In this document: in pieces, positions 11,606 to 21,843 of the stretch
Layout of the letters: each line of letters opens with the position of its first letter
Numbering within the stretch: position 1 is the first letter of the stretch
Assembly (NCBI GenBank): GCA_022496185.1
Contig: WTXG01000009.1
Location: forward strand, 248,001 to 312,000
Reading direction: 5' to 3'
Origin: Multifurca ochricompacta
Lineage: Eukaryota > Basidiomycota > Agaricomycetes > Russulales > Russulaceae
Length of the DNA: 64,000 nt
Notes under the pieces: model-generated
Databases searched by the model: none
What the model was told of the DNA's origin: nothing
What the model saw: the letters and a program-made list of their open reading frames with translations, nothing else
Position numbers and translations under genes: made by a program

Positions 11606-13105
11606 GCAACCATCAAATCGCTTCCTCCGACTCAGATTAAGTGTTTTCTTGGCGTTCGTTGGCACATACTAATGCCGGGTAATCGCGCGTGGTGTCTCAA
11701 TGTAATTACAATACCTTGCTAATTCGCATTTACCATTCCAGTTCCCTCTGTGTGTGATAAGTGACGCAAGTAAGGAAACAACGGTCGACCAATCACCCCC
11801 TCAAGGGTAGACAAGATTAAGAACTGTACGGCGACATCTTCGGAGCTTCCAGGGCGAGAGTCACTCCAACTAAAACGCGAGGGGTGAGAGTGAGGAAGAA
11901 GGCTGAGCATTACAGATGGTTGGTACATTTGTCGTAGAGATACAGAATGGTTGCCTTCTGTAGTTCGCACAGCACAGCACAACAGAGTACTGGCTGGATA
12001 TGAATTATGACCCTTCTTAGCTCAGAGTTGATGATTGACCAGAGGGAGAGAGAGAGAGAGCTTATAGCTTGGCTGCCTATTCATTTTGCGCAGTTTGAAA
12101 GGTTAAATTCTGATCCGAGTTGCATGGCGTCTTCATTGGTCATCGGAGATAATCGGAGTCTGTAACTAACTAAGTTGACTTTCTGGGTGTGTCACACTCA
12201 ACACTCATCCACTATAACACTAACAGTGCAAGTGACAGTCATTTTGTGGCACAGTCACAGGAGATCCTTATGAAGCCCTTCTTGAATCTATTACACCCTG
12301 ACCCCGTCGCAACGTGAGATCACTAGGATCAGCAATCAGCTTTAGAGAGCTGTATGTTGTACGCGTAATGCCGTATAAGCCGTATAATTCGAAAAACCGG
12401 ACGGGGTTGAACGTCGAGGTAACAGCCACCAAATTTTGATGGTTGACTATTCTGTTGTCAGTCAACTTGCAACGTTTGCTCGTCACCGGGATACCCTTAG
12501 GTTCGGGCTGAAACAGCCTCAGTTTTTTCTCTGCACCGCCAGTCATAATCATCGTGTAATCGTTCATCATTGATATTGAACCTGAGACCATCACTGGAAT
12601 GGGATGGAGTTGCGACAAGGACTCAACTGGACATTGGTAGCTGATGGGGACAGCCATGCGGACCCGGATCCAGGTTTGGGGATCTCGGCATCTGCCCAAC
12701 GTCCTCATGACCACCGCTTACTATCGTGACGACGTTTAGCAATGAGCCCAATCATTTGCCTAGAATCGCATCCGCCCTGAGGGAAGTGTGCAAACGTGAT
12801 GCATATTGCACACGCGGCTTGGCGTGATGGGGGTGATACGAATTTGTCGATAGGTTACGATGTTCGTTCAACTCCGACGCTTCGTCCAAGTATAAATACT
12901 GCTGGCTTGTGAGGCTAGATTCCTCAGCTCCTGCTCAAATTCGAAATCTTCAAAGGCACTGGTTGGTGAGCACCTGATTATTCACTCCCTTCTCTTGTTT
13001 GTTGCTTATACCAAATCACCGCAGCCCATCTACTTTATTTACACACTCTTTTTTGCACTCCTTCCCGCTTTCAAGCTTCAGATCACTTTTAAACAATCAT
13101 CAAAC
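11606..13105. other. Intergenic region, 1.5 kb
   Basis: No convincing gene. A 148-codon minus-strand frame (12268-12714) lacks any recognised motif and begins at GTG rather than ATG. The right end carries a TATA box (12891-12898) and the leader of the small secreted protein gene. Confidence 0.5.
12891..12898 (+). promoter_or_regulatory. TATA box upstream of small secreted protein gene
   Basis: TATAAATA lies about 215 bp before the ATG at 13106, followed by a CT-rich leader. This is one of the clearest TATA elements in the window and fits a regulated, highly expressed gene. Confidence 0.6.
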
Positions 13106-13873
13106 ATGCCTTCTTACACCACCCTCGCTGTCCTCGCTCTCGCTGCCTCTACTGCGTCCCCCGCCTTTGCCGCCCCAGTCCAGTACGTATATTCTCTCCA
13201 TGATGACCTTAAAGGGGTGGCGCTAAAGAAGCTCTGGCCTTTAGGGAGACTCAGGAGCAGGCCCGCTCTGAACTTGAGGCACGCCTCAATCTGGGAAGCA
13301 TTTTCAAGACCGTCGGAGGCAACCTTGCCTTGGGCGCCCTCCCCGGCGTTCTCCAGCACTTCCTTGGAGGAGGTAACAAGAGTAGTCGGGATGAGGAGCT
13401 GTTCCTCAGGGATCTTGCCGAGCTGGACGAACGGGCCGGCCTTGGCTCGGTGTTCAAGGCATTCGAGAACAATGACTCCCTTTTGAAGACCCTTGGAAAA
13501 GGCTTACTTGGAGGGGGCCTCTTTGGTGTTGGCACGACCGTGGGCAACAAGATCAACCAGTTGGTGCCTTTTCAGTTAAAAGATATATTTGAATCACTCA
13601 TCTGGTTTTTAGGCGCTCCCCAGAACCTGAGCCTTTGAGCCTCCCTGGTTTATCTGGTCTTGCGAAGACCCTTGCTGGAGGAGGTGCTTCTTTCCTTGGA
13701 ACACAATTGTTTAGCTCCCTCTTCAACCACAACAGCAACCAGCACCAGCGGGACGTCGCGTGAGTGTCTTCTCGTATTCAACGTCTTCTATAAGTAGGCT
13801 CATTCTCTGCAGGCCTGAGGATATAATTGCCGCATTGGCCCTGGTCAGCCGCGCGATAGATGAACTGGACTAG
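13106..13873 (+). CDS. Small secreted protein with glycine-rich repeats, unknown function
   Basis: Four exons (13106-13182, 13245-13559, 13613-13759, 13813-13873) sum to exactly 600 nt, giving 199 residues plus TAG, which supports the model. The N-terminus (MPSYTTLAVLALAASTASPA, then FA-APVQ) is a clear signal peptide with an Ala-x-Ala cleavage site. The mature chain begins with a charged segment (ETQEQARSELEARL). It then has three related hydrophobic/glycine modules: NLALGALPGVLQHFLGGG, LLKTLGKGLLGGGLFGVG and LAKTLAGGGASFLGTQLF. It ends with an acidic helix (PEDIIAALALVSRAIDELD). All three introns are phase 2. There are almost no cysteines, so it is not a typical disulphide-rich effector. 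The function is not recognised; an amphipathic, possibly self-assembling or membrane-active extracellular protein is only a guess. Confidence 0.75.
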
Positions 13874-15085
13874 GCGCATTTTGATAATGTGTTCTGACTT
13901 GAATGACTTTTTACGCCTGTTACGACTTAATTGATATCGTGTACGTAGTCGGTTGTAATTGGGTGTTACGGTGTTAGGATGCAATTTGAGTGCGTAGTTA
14001 AACTAGTGCAACAAAGATTTCGTTCGATTGTGACAAGGGCGTAGTGAAGTCGCGGTTATCGAGGTACGTGTGCGATCAGGCGACGGTGATGCTTTTACAC
14101 TCCTCAGGAGTCTTACTTCCTCGTGTTCAACTGCACAAGTCATGGTTGGCCAAAAGTTATATAGATACAGCTACTTGAACCATCAAACTTCAAGTAGACA
14201 AACGATACACGCTTTATCGATAAAAATTTGCCGGCGTAGTCGGGTATGGGTCCCCCCCCTGACATGACTTGCTAGGCGCTGGAGTTCATTAGATTGATTT
14301 GGTTTGGAGCATCCTGCTTTTTGCGGCGTGCGCACGAGAATAAGGGAAGTAGGGTCTGGTTCTGCTCAAGTTTAGTCTCCAGTCTCCACCAATGTGGGTA
14401 GTGGGTGACTTTACCCGTTTTCAGGGAGTTTACCAGTTCTGTTCTTCAGACTGCCCTACGAAAACGTGGGTCGGGTCGGTTATCAGTCGGCGTGGCGTGA
14501 TAGGTGGCGTGTGTCTTATCTCCTCTCCTTAGCCTAACCCTGGCCGTTCGTTCAGGTTCGCATAAGCGAGCCCCATTGATTCATATTTTCTCCAAAATTG
14601 TAAAACATCGATAACAAATGATGCGGATCAATTTTATTTGGGTAAGGGTATCATTGAATCCGGGTATGCGGGTTATTTTCGCTCTGCTTTTTTTTTTTTT
14701 AGCAATCAGCAGGAACAACTCTAGTGGCGACAACCACGACGCCGGCTTGATGAATGATGAAACCAGAAACCATGAAACCAGAAGATGATGCCACAAGATG
14801 TTGAGAACAGATTGTCGAGTCAGCGAACGCCTCCCCCCCATCAAGTTCCTTATCCTCTCTTAATTGGGGCCGCGGGGATGAAATGACAACACCAAGTGGG
14901 CGATTTCAGCGGCAAAAAGCGACAGTTCTGTGCCGGAGGATTCATCTAGCCCCGCACTCCGTCCCATGGCCACTCACGAGCTGTTATACGACATATGAAC
15001 GGTGAAACTCACAATGGTCGTCCCTTTGCTTTGTATGGTATCTCTGGGTCTCTGGAGACGCGGGAGACCCAGACGATACCCGGCC
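13874..15085. other. Intergenic region left of the retroelement
   Basis: No gene is supported. Short AT-rich and polypyrimidine stretches are present (for example the T-run at 14690-14700). Open frames here are short and without motif. Confidence 0.5.
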
Positions 15086-15090
15086 CCTCC
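15086..15090 (+). repeat. Target site duplication, left copy (CCTCC)
   Basis: Directly adjacent to the outer end of the left LTR and identical to 17160-17164. Confidence 0.75.
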
Positions 15091-15517
15091 TATTACGACT
15101 TAACGACTTAACGACCAGGTTCATAAGTATCCCAGGAATCATCATTTAAATCCTAACCACAGTGACTTGTCTCGTTCACAAACATTCCATTAAGGCTCGA
15201 CTACGCATTCCAGAGGTCGCTCTTGATGTCAGCCACATCCAAGCATTCCTAACGATCAGGTTCACTAATATTCCAGGAGTTGTAATCTAGTTAATCGCAG
15301 CGCGACGTCATAAGTTCACATATCTATTTAAACCTCTGTCTTTTCTCATAGCGTCCTTAGTCTCGAGCTCTTGTTTCTCATAGAACTCTAGTCCCAGGAA
15401 TATCAGTTGTTTTCTCTGCTTGCCTAGCATGCTTAGCACCTGTCTCATCACCCAAACTCCATCAAATTAACACTTGACATTGAGCTTGATACGCTGAACG
15501 GTTTGCCAACCGTAACA
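15091..15517 (+). repeat. Left LTR (plus orientation)
   Basis: 427 bp, from TATTACG (mutated TGTTACG) to CGTAACA. Compared with the right copy it has an extra segment of about 30 bp near its start (15103-15133 region). It is followed by TTGGGCTGGCAATCAAG, where a primer-binding site would be expected. The tRNA was not identified. Confidence 0.85.
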
Positions 15518-15549
15518 TTGGGCTGGCAATCAAGATCGCTCACCCAGAG

Positions 15550-16464
15550 ATGGGCCTTCCATCTAATCCTCCACGGGGGCTCACCATTAATACTTATGCT
15601 ACGGCCTTCGCTGGCGTAACTGCCGTACCCGCCACCCTTCCTGAACCCCTTAAATCAGCCCCGCCCATAGCTGCATCAAGAGCCTCTACCATACCACAAC
15701 CCGCAACACCGACAGCACCTCGCTACGAACGGCTAGAAGGAGCTTTCTCACTCAAATTCAATGGCGATCGTACCAAGACCGAAAGTTTCCTTCGTGCCTT
15801 CAATTCCTTCATGATGTTCAACAATAAGACCGAAGTTGCTATCGATAAGTTCAAACAAAGTCTCCATTTTCTCCAACAGCTGGAAGGCCCACAGGCCCAG
15901 GCCTTCCATGATACAGCCCTCGACTTCCGGGAACAAGCAAGGATTGACACGACCTTAATCCCTCAGGACACTAATGCTTGGTCGGTCATTGAAAAACGCT
16001 TCACCTTCGACTTTACTATGAAAGAACAAGCTTACGACGCTGTACAGAAACTCCGCATGAAAGACGGACGCATCGACGACTTCATCGCTAACTTCAACGT
16101 CCTCATCCGACGTGCCGGTATTCACGCCGATGATCCAAGCACCACCAGAATCTTCGCTAGGGGGCTTCAAGGTCAACTAGCTAAAGAATGCATCCAGCGA
16201 CACTCTCCAACAACGCTCATAGAATGGCAAAAGGCAGCTCAAACACAACAAAAGAATTTCATTCTTATCCAAGGACTTTTCGGGAAGGCGCCGCATTTGA
16301 CAGGTGATCAACCTTTTTGGCAACGTTCTCCAACCAATCAAAATCAACAACTACGGCCACAACGTGATCCAAACGCCATGGACGTCGATACCATCCGACG
16401 TGCGATTACCGACGATGATAAAGACCGCTGTAAGCGCGAGGGTTTATGCTTCTACTGCATGTGA
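15550..16464 (+). CDS. Retrotransposon gag protein (Ty3/gypsy-like), interrupted
   Basis: A 304-codon frame from an ATG 32 bp after the left LTR. The middle of the protein (FSLKFNGDRTKTESFLRAF, NAWSVIEKRF, then AYDAVQKLRMKDGRIDDFIA and FARGLQGQLAKE) is a typical retrotransposon gag capsid region. The C-terminus enters a CCHC zinc knuckle, but a TGA at 16462-16464 falls inside it: CFYCM, stop, KGHLSCDC in the same frame. The knuckle spacing C-x2-C-x4-H-x4-C is kept if the stop is counted as one residue. Coding character continues to a second stop at 16621-16623. From about 16555 to 16750 another frame looks coding (MIKGLTTEQEEQVQALLPDR from 16620). No pol follows. The gene is degenerate and probably not translated in full. 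Confidence 0.8.
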   Translation: MGLPSNPPRGLTINTYATAFAGVTAVPATLPEPLKSAPPIAASRASTIPQPATPTAPRYERLEGAFSLKFNGDRTKTESFLRAFNSFMMFNNKTEVAIDKFKQSLHFLQQLEGPQAQAFHDTALDFREQARIDTTLIPQDTNAWSVIEKRFTFDFTMKEQAYDAVQKLRMKDGRIDDFIANFNVLIRRAGIHADDPSTTRIFARGLQGQLAKECIQRHSPTTLIEWQKAAQTQQKNFILIQGLFGKAPHLTGDQPFWQRSPTNQNQQLRPQRDPNAMDVDTIRRAITDDDKDRCKREGLCFYCM

Positions 16465-16753
16465 AAGGGACACTTGTCTTGTGACTGCCCCCAAAAGAAG
16501 CCTCATGTCGCGACTGCAACCATAACCGACACTCCAGTAGTTGCCCCTATCATTCAAAACATGGCCCCAAGGACTTCCAAGACAACCCCGGACACCCAGC
16601 AAGACCCGACGTCGCTGCTATGATCAAGGGGCTGACCACTGAGCAGGAGGAACAAGTTCAAGCCTTACTACCGGATCGATTTTGTAGCAGCCTGAAGGAT
16701 CATCCCGCCTTGAGGGCCATTTTGGAACGATTTGTACCAAAGTCTCGAGCTAA

Positions 16754-17159
16754 TGTTACAGTTGGCAAACCATTCAGCATATCAAGTTCAATGTCAAGTG
16801 TTAATTTGACGGAGTTCGGGTGATGAGACGGGTGCTGAGCATGCTAGGCAAAGCAGAGAAAACAACTGATATTCCTGGGACTAGAGTTCTATAAGAAACA
16901 AGAGTTCAAGACTAAGGATGCTATGAGAAAAGACAGAGGTTTAATTAGATATGTGAACTTATGACGTCGCGCTGCGATTAACTAGATTACGACTCCTGGA
17001 ATATTAGTGAAACTGATCGTTAGGAATGCTTGGATGTGGCTGACATCAAGAGCGACCTCTGGAATGCGTGGTTGAGCCTTAATGGAATGTTTGTGAGTTG
17101 TGAACAAGACAGGTCACTGTGGTTAGGATCTAAATGATGATTCCTGTTAAGTCGTAACA
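16754..17159 (-). repeat. Right LTR (inverted, minus orientation)
   Basis: Reads from TGTTACA (16754) to CGTAACA (17159). Its reverse complement aligns to the left LTR over its whole length, with about 20 substitutions and three small indels by eye. Inner and outer flanks of this copy alone (GCTAA and CCTCC) do not form a duplication, which argues against a solo LTR having inserted separately. Confidence 0.85.
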
Positions 17160-17164
17160 CCTCC
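17160..17164 (+). repeat. Target site duplication, right copy (CCTCC)
   Basis: Directly adjacent to the outer end of the right LTR and identical to 15086-15090. Confidence 0.75.
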
Positions 17165-17615
17165 GCTTGCATGCGTCTGAAGCGCCGGGCCCGTCGCCAC
17201 CTTCTACTCAACCGTACTTCACAGAATGAAATGGACAGCTATTGCAGCTAAATGCTAGACTTAGACTCCTGCCAATCTTCCTCCTACTATACGTCCATTT
17301 CTTCCACATCGGTCTCGTGATTCTCCTACCAGTGGTCTGGTGTCCATTTCTTTTTCGTGCTACTGTGCGTTTCTTCTTCAAATTCCATCACTTATGATAT
17401 CCACGGACGAGTCTTCTTAGATCGGGCGTTCCTCTACACCATATAACGTCCCATGGACTAACTTCAATTTCAACGACGGCAATGGTATGCCCTTGGGAAG
17501 CAGGAACACTATTGGTGACAAATTCACCACCGGGGGGGGGGGGGGAAGGGGTGCACTGTGAACTCACCCTGTGCGCCTGACGATCATGCTCCGCGCGGAC
17601 TTGGGAGACACTAAT

Positions 17616-18839
17616 ATGATCGAATTTCCCTCGCCCGATGAGCTCCTTCTCGCCTCCCAAGGTCAACAATCTCGGCCTCTGGGGTGGGCCTTTCTATGTA
17701 CAATTATTGGTGGCGTCAGGCTACCGACCAAAAATGTTTTTCTTTTTTGATGCACGGAGAACGGCGTTTGCGTCCCGACGTCCCCACTTCGACAAAGCGG
17801 GTTCCGAAAATCTTGGACCTCTGATCGAGGGTTAACTCGGGACACACATACATCAACCGAATAACCCGCCATCTTAAAGTAGCTAGACGCATCCATGACG
17901 GAAATTAAGCATTGCATTGCCATCGTTGGTCTAACGCTCGATTTCGTCAGGTCTTATCATCTATCTCATACTTGGTGGTAGCCCAGGACAGATTTTTCCA
18001 GGGGGCAAGGAGAGGCCGCCATCGGTCAATCATTTCGCGGACAAATCAAATCACGAATGAATTCAAAGGACAACAGTTACAATATTCTGGGAATAGTTCG
18101 GATGGTTTCATATACGGGGTCGAAGAACGTCACCTTTCTTATCAACGGTGTCTCCGCTTATGCTGAAAAGCTGTCTGATAGGCACCATGGATATCCACTT
18201 ATTCGCTTCTCCGCTGCAAAATGGACTGCCCTGCCCTCCCTCGTTCCTGCACCGACTCGTCATAATCGCATTTTCCCGCCTTATCAGCATGTGGACAAGT
18301 GTAATTCTCCACTACACGGCGAGGATCTGCTTCACTGCCGTCAGGATACCTTCATCTTCGCTACGCATGCGCCATAAACATCCATCTTCGTCGTCGACTG
18401 AGTTTTCGTGCAATCGCAGGGCCGCGCGATCACGTTCACCAACACCTCCGAGGATCAAGATTTTCAGTTCACCTACGGTTCAGAGCGACGATCAGGACCG
18501 GTCAGTTTCCCTCGCAAGACATGAATTTAGGTCCGTACCCTGGAAAGGTGACTGGTCCGCAGGAAGAACTGCAAGGCCCCGTGGGAGCTTGAGGCCTTGC
18601 AAATGGCGCACGACAGAATCGGGAGTCCCGCCGCACCATCCACGCGCAGAGAAGGCGGAGACTGTATCCCAAACGTTTGCGAAATCGTGATGTTGTTCGC
18701 CCTGCTCGCGTGTGCTTGCTTCTCCTGCTCTAGGTTCTACGATGAAAGGCGAATCGAGAGATATCAAATCTACGCGAGGACTCTGTTCACATATGAGGCA
18801 CAACACCAGGACCAACAATTTCAAGAGACGCACATGTAA
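17616..18839 (+). pseudogene. Poorly resolved coding region, possibly a broken membrane or secreted protein gene
   Basis: Several pieces on the plus strand look protein-coding but do not join into one frame. These are an ATG at 17616 (MIEFPSPDELLLASQGQQ), a hydrophobic piece near 17905-17990 (CIAIVGLTLDFV, then LIIYLILGGSPGQIFPGG) and a piece at 18057-18230 (NILGIVRMVSYTGSKNVTFL). Further pieces are at 18420-18600 (GRAITFTNTSEDQDFQFTYG in one frame) and a convincing C-terminus ending RRIERYQIYARTLF, EAQHQDQQFQETHM at TAA 18837-18839. Intron-like boundaries exist between some pieces. Whether this is a real gene with small introns and one or more sequence deletions, or a decaying gene beside the transposon, cannot be decided here. 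No family was recognised. Confidence 0.3.
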
Positions 18840-18908
18840 ATTGACAGTTTCCGGTTTGGATGCGGGTGAGATGGGTGGGCTACGTATCGGCTGTGACGGC
18901 TGCTGGCA

Positions 18909-21678
18909 TCAGAAACGTATAGCGTCGTCCCACTGAGAGTCACGCACAAGTGAGAGCGCACGGAGCTCGGGGCTGCCAGCCGCCATCGCCAAGTCTCCAG
19001 CTGTAACTGTCCGTGCGAGGTCGTCACGGGGATCTGGGGAAGATGTGGAACGTGAGTTGCTCGTAGCGCGTGACCGACGCGGATGGGCGGGTGGTGGCGG
19101 CTCATAGGCTGCGTAGCGGAGCTTCTGCGCACCACTGAGCGATAACTTTGATGCAGTGGGCGAGGAAGGGCCGACACGGGGCGAACGGGGGAGTGGCGAT
19201 GGGGTAGACTCTAGCGCGAGGAGAAAGTCCGGGAGCTTAAAAGATGTTGTTCAGTTCATCGGCATGTGTCCCATATATGCCGTTCTTACAGAACGCGAGC
19301 GGCTATTCGCGACAGCAGCTTTCAGTTCCTCTGGCTTGCCGATCATGTCTTCAAACTGAATGCATCTCTGAAGGGTGTTCGTTGTTAGAGATAAATACAA
19401 ATGACGAGGCGTCGATGATGGGATGCTAACACGCGATATAAGTCGACTTGATCTACTTCCTAGATTTTGGACGTCTGAGATTAGTTCAAGAGGGACTTCG
19501 TGGCATTCGGCTGCCAAGCGTATCATTGTCAGAAGGATGACTTCCTCGATAGAAACTATAGTACTGTCAATAGGAGTGGATACGAGGGTTTCCTTGAAAT
19601 GGCGGACCTGAGTACGAAGTTAGCCTTTTGCCCAGCCCGCGCAGCAGCTGAAGCGGAGATACGGGGACACGCCCGGCGTACTCGCAAGCTAAAGCTGTCA
19701 GAATGATCATCATGGTGGGGCTGAATGGGGCCTCTGCCTCCAGCTCCGCGAGCGGCGTCAACAAGGTTGTCGCAACGTTAGCACCGAAAGTAGTATCACC
19801 TGGACCCGTTAGAGGTCAATCTCGGGAATTTCGACGCAAGAAGGTGATAGGCTCACCATCACGAAGAGTGGATAACACATTCTCCACAGCACGTTCAAGA
19901 ACTCGCGTACTTTGTTGTACACTGGATACAGTTCCAATAGGCGATAAGGTATCCCTGACGGACCTCGCATACAGTTCCGCGTCTTCGCCCGCGAGGGCCT
20001 TTATGACTTCAAGCAGTGCGAGCACCTCGTCCTCGTACGATTCGGCAGAGGAATCCAGCCCTTCTAGTCTTTGGGAAAAATATAATTGAACAATAGATGG
20101 ATCTACGTTTATCAGGATACGCAGGGTCTGAGAGGCGGTTAAGAACCGCGCCAAAGAAATCGATAGATGACCCACTCTTAGCCGAATGGCAGAATCAGGG
20201 GAGGATAGAAATTGCAAAACGCGATCGACTCCCATGCCTCGAGAACTGCAGGTACGTCTTGCGTTGTACCTGCCCATATAGCTGGAGGAACGCAATTTAA
20301 GCAGGAGAGGAACAAGTGTTGCTCGTTCAAATCATTCGAGAGTAAATGACGTATGTGTGTGACAGGAGACCCATTCAATGCCGTGAAGCGTATTAATATG
20401 TTTGTGGGGACATTTTGGAGAACAGAAAAACAATCATAGAGTATGACTGTAAGGGCGTTTGTCTGCGTTCGGTTGAGTAACAGGTACAACACCAGAAGAA
20501 CTTACTATGTGTTTCTGTGTTGCTAGCGGATCGTTTGATAAGCCCAACAACGGCCTTTAGCACCTCTACGGAAGGTCTGTGCTCCAGGATCTGTTCGCAG
20601 TGCATTGTTGAGGTCGCAAAGACTCACCGGACACTGCAGTACAGCCGTAAGGCTTTCCGGGTTACTAACATCGCAGCGGAGGACTCTCTATATGATTTGC
20701 CGAAGTAAAGTAAGGCCCGATACACATTGGCAAGTGTGTCTGGTCCCAGCAATCCATTCTGGGAATGTAAGGCCCTGGAACCAGGACGCCACAACTTTGA
20801 CCAACCTTATTTAGACTAATGCATACAGCAAGTGCGGAGCCAATAACAGTAGGATCTCTGTCGCGCAAGCATCTTGAGACTTCAGGTGATAGCCAGCGAA
20901 GCAGAGCAGGATCGCATTCAGCTAGAGCGTGAACTGTATACAAAGCGCGTCGGCGTATGTGGGGTCTTGGAAGCGTGATTATTTGAGGGTCCTGAGAAAG
21001 AAAGTGGTAGCGCACGATTTATGAGACAATAAGTAATGTAGGCGGGCCTGTATGGCCGGGATTATATCCTCGCTTGGGCACTGGATGAGAAAGTTCAACG
21101 CGAGAGTTACGCGCATGACTGAATCAGCCTCGAGGTCCTAAGATGTCCTGATACAGTGCGTGACTTTGAAAGTGAGTGGTGTTGTATACCTTACGGATGG
21201 TGTTCACGAGCATGAGCTTCAGTTCATGATGCGGAGGCATAATCTCTGAGCAAAACAGGTACCCTGGCGGAAGTTGCGGCAAGCAAGGTGAACAGTGACA
21301 AGATAATGCATACCTGTCTTCCTTTCCTCGATGGAGGAACCCGCTTCGGCCAATTAACGGCGTGTGGGAGCGCGAATTCTAGCGCACCAGGAGGAAGTCC
21401 AGCGACAGTGTTCATAGAGCAATATAGCAAAAGAATGAGACATTCTCGACACTGGGCCTAAAAAGTCTAGGACATTCAATGAAACTAAGATTTTAAGTAA
21501 AAGAGCGGCATGGACGCACGGAGGAGAAACCAGGACGCGAAAGTCGATCACGGACGAGGACGAGCTCCTCAATTAAGTAATTGTCAGCTTGCTGGGTAGT
21601 TTGTGCTAGCTCGACCTTTCGAACTAGAGCATAATGTTTGCGACTCAAAGCCCCAGAAGATATGAATGGTACCTCCAT
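18909..21678 (-). CDS. AP-4 adaptor complex large subunit (epsilon adaptin-like)
   Basis: Minus-strand multi-exon gene. The ATG at 21676-21678 begins MEVPFISSGALSRKHYALVR. Next come the adaptin N-terminal solenoid pieces: ADNYLIEELVLVRDRLS; RECL-like segment with LLYCSMNTVAGLPPGALEFA; KTGYLFCSEIMPPHHELKLM then NTIRKDLEADSVMRVTLALN; and RRRALYTVHALAECDPALLR with LRDRDPTVIGSALAV. Later parts include VDRVLQFLSSPDSAIRLRV and NVDPSIVQLYFSQRLEGLD. It ends with a Ser/Pro-rich hinge and RDSQWDDAIRF before TGA (18909-18911). The pattern corresponds to AP-4 epsilon and resembles gamma and alpha adaptins less well. AP-4 is a coat adaptor at the trans-Golgi network. The C-terminal appendage seems very short. 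A one-base break near 21345 splits the helix before KTGYLF. Divergent from Bub2 across 165 bp. Confidence 0.75.
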
Positions 21679-21843
21679 TATAATTATAGTGATATAGTGA
21701 GAGAGGGACGGGGAGGGAGAGGGACTGATACCCCCGTAGCAGCAGTGATCACGTGAATGGCACTACCTTTCTTTCTCACGCTCACGGCTTAACCGCATAC
21801 ACGCCCATTGCACTAATCCCTGACAGGGCACACCCACTCGACT

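Larger units (their letters stand above)
15091..17159 (+). mobile_element. Non-autonomous gag-only retroelement with LTRs in inverted orientation
   Basis: A 2,069-bp unit. Its left LTR (15091-15517) and right LTR (16754-17159) are the same sequence in opposite orientation. Each LTR runs from TGTTACG (TATTACG in the left copy) to CGTAACA, the usual TG...CA ends with a short terminal inverted repeat. The unit is flanked by the direct repeat CCTCC (15086-15090 and 17160-17164). Between the LTRs lies a gag reading frame on the plus strand and no protease, reverse transcriptase, RNase H or integrase. In an ordinary LTR retrotransposon the two LTRs are direct repeats, so this organisation is abnormal. 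The matching 5-bp duplication at the outer ends suggests integration as one unit by an integrase supplied in trans. Confidence 0.85.

Noticed and set aside
12268..12714. 148-codon minus-strand open frame
   Set aside because: Begins at GTG, has no motif, no splice partners and no coding-like repeats; probably chance.
16754..17159. Right LTR as an independent solo-LTR insertion
   Set aside because: Its own flanks (GCTAA inside, CCTCC outside) do not match, whereas the outer flanks of the two LTRs together do.
18492..18833. Minus-strand frame with a signal-peptide-like start
   Set aside because: The frame starts with GTG, not ATG, and lies opposite the plus-strand pieces with a better C-terminus.
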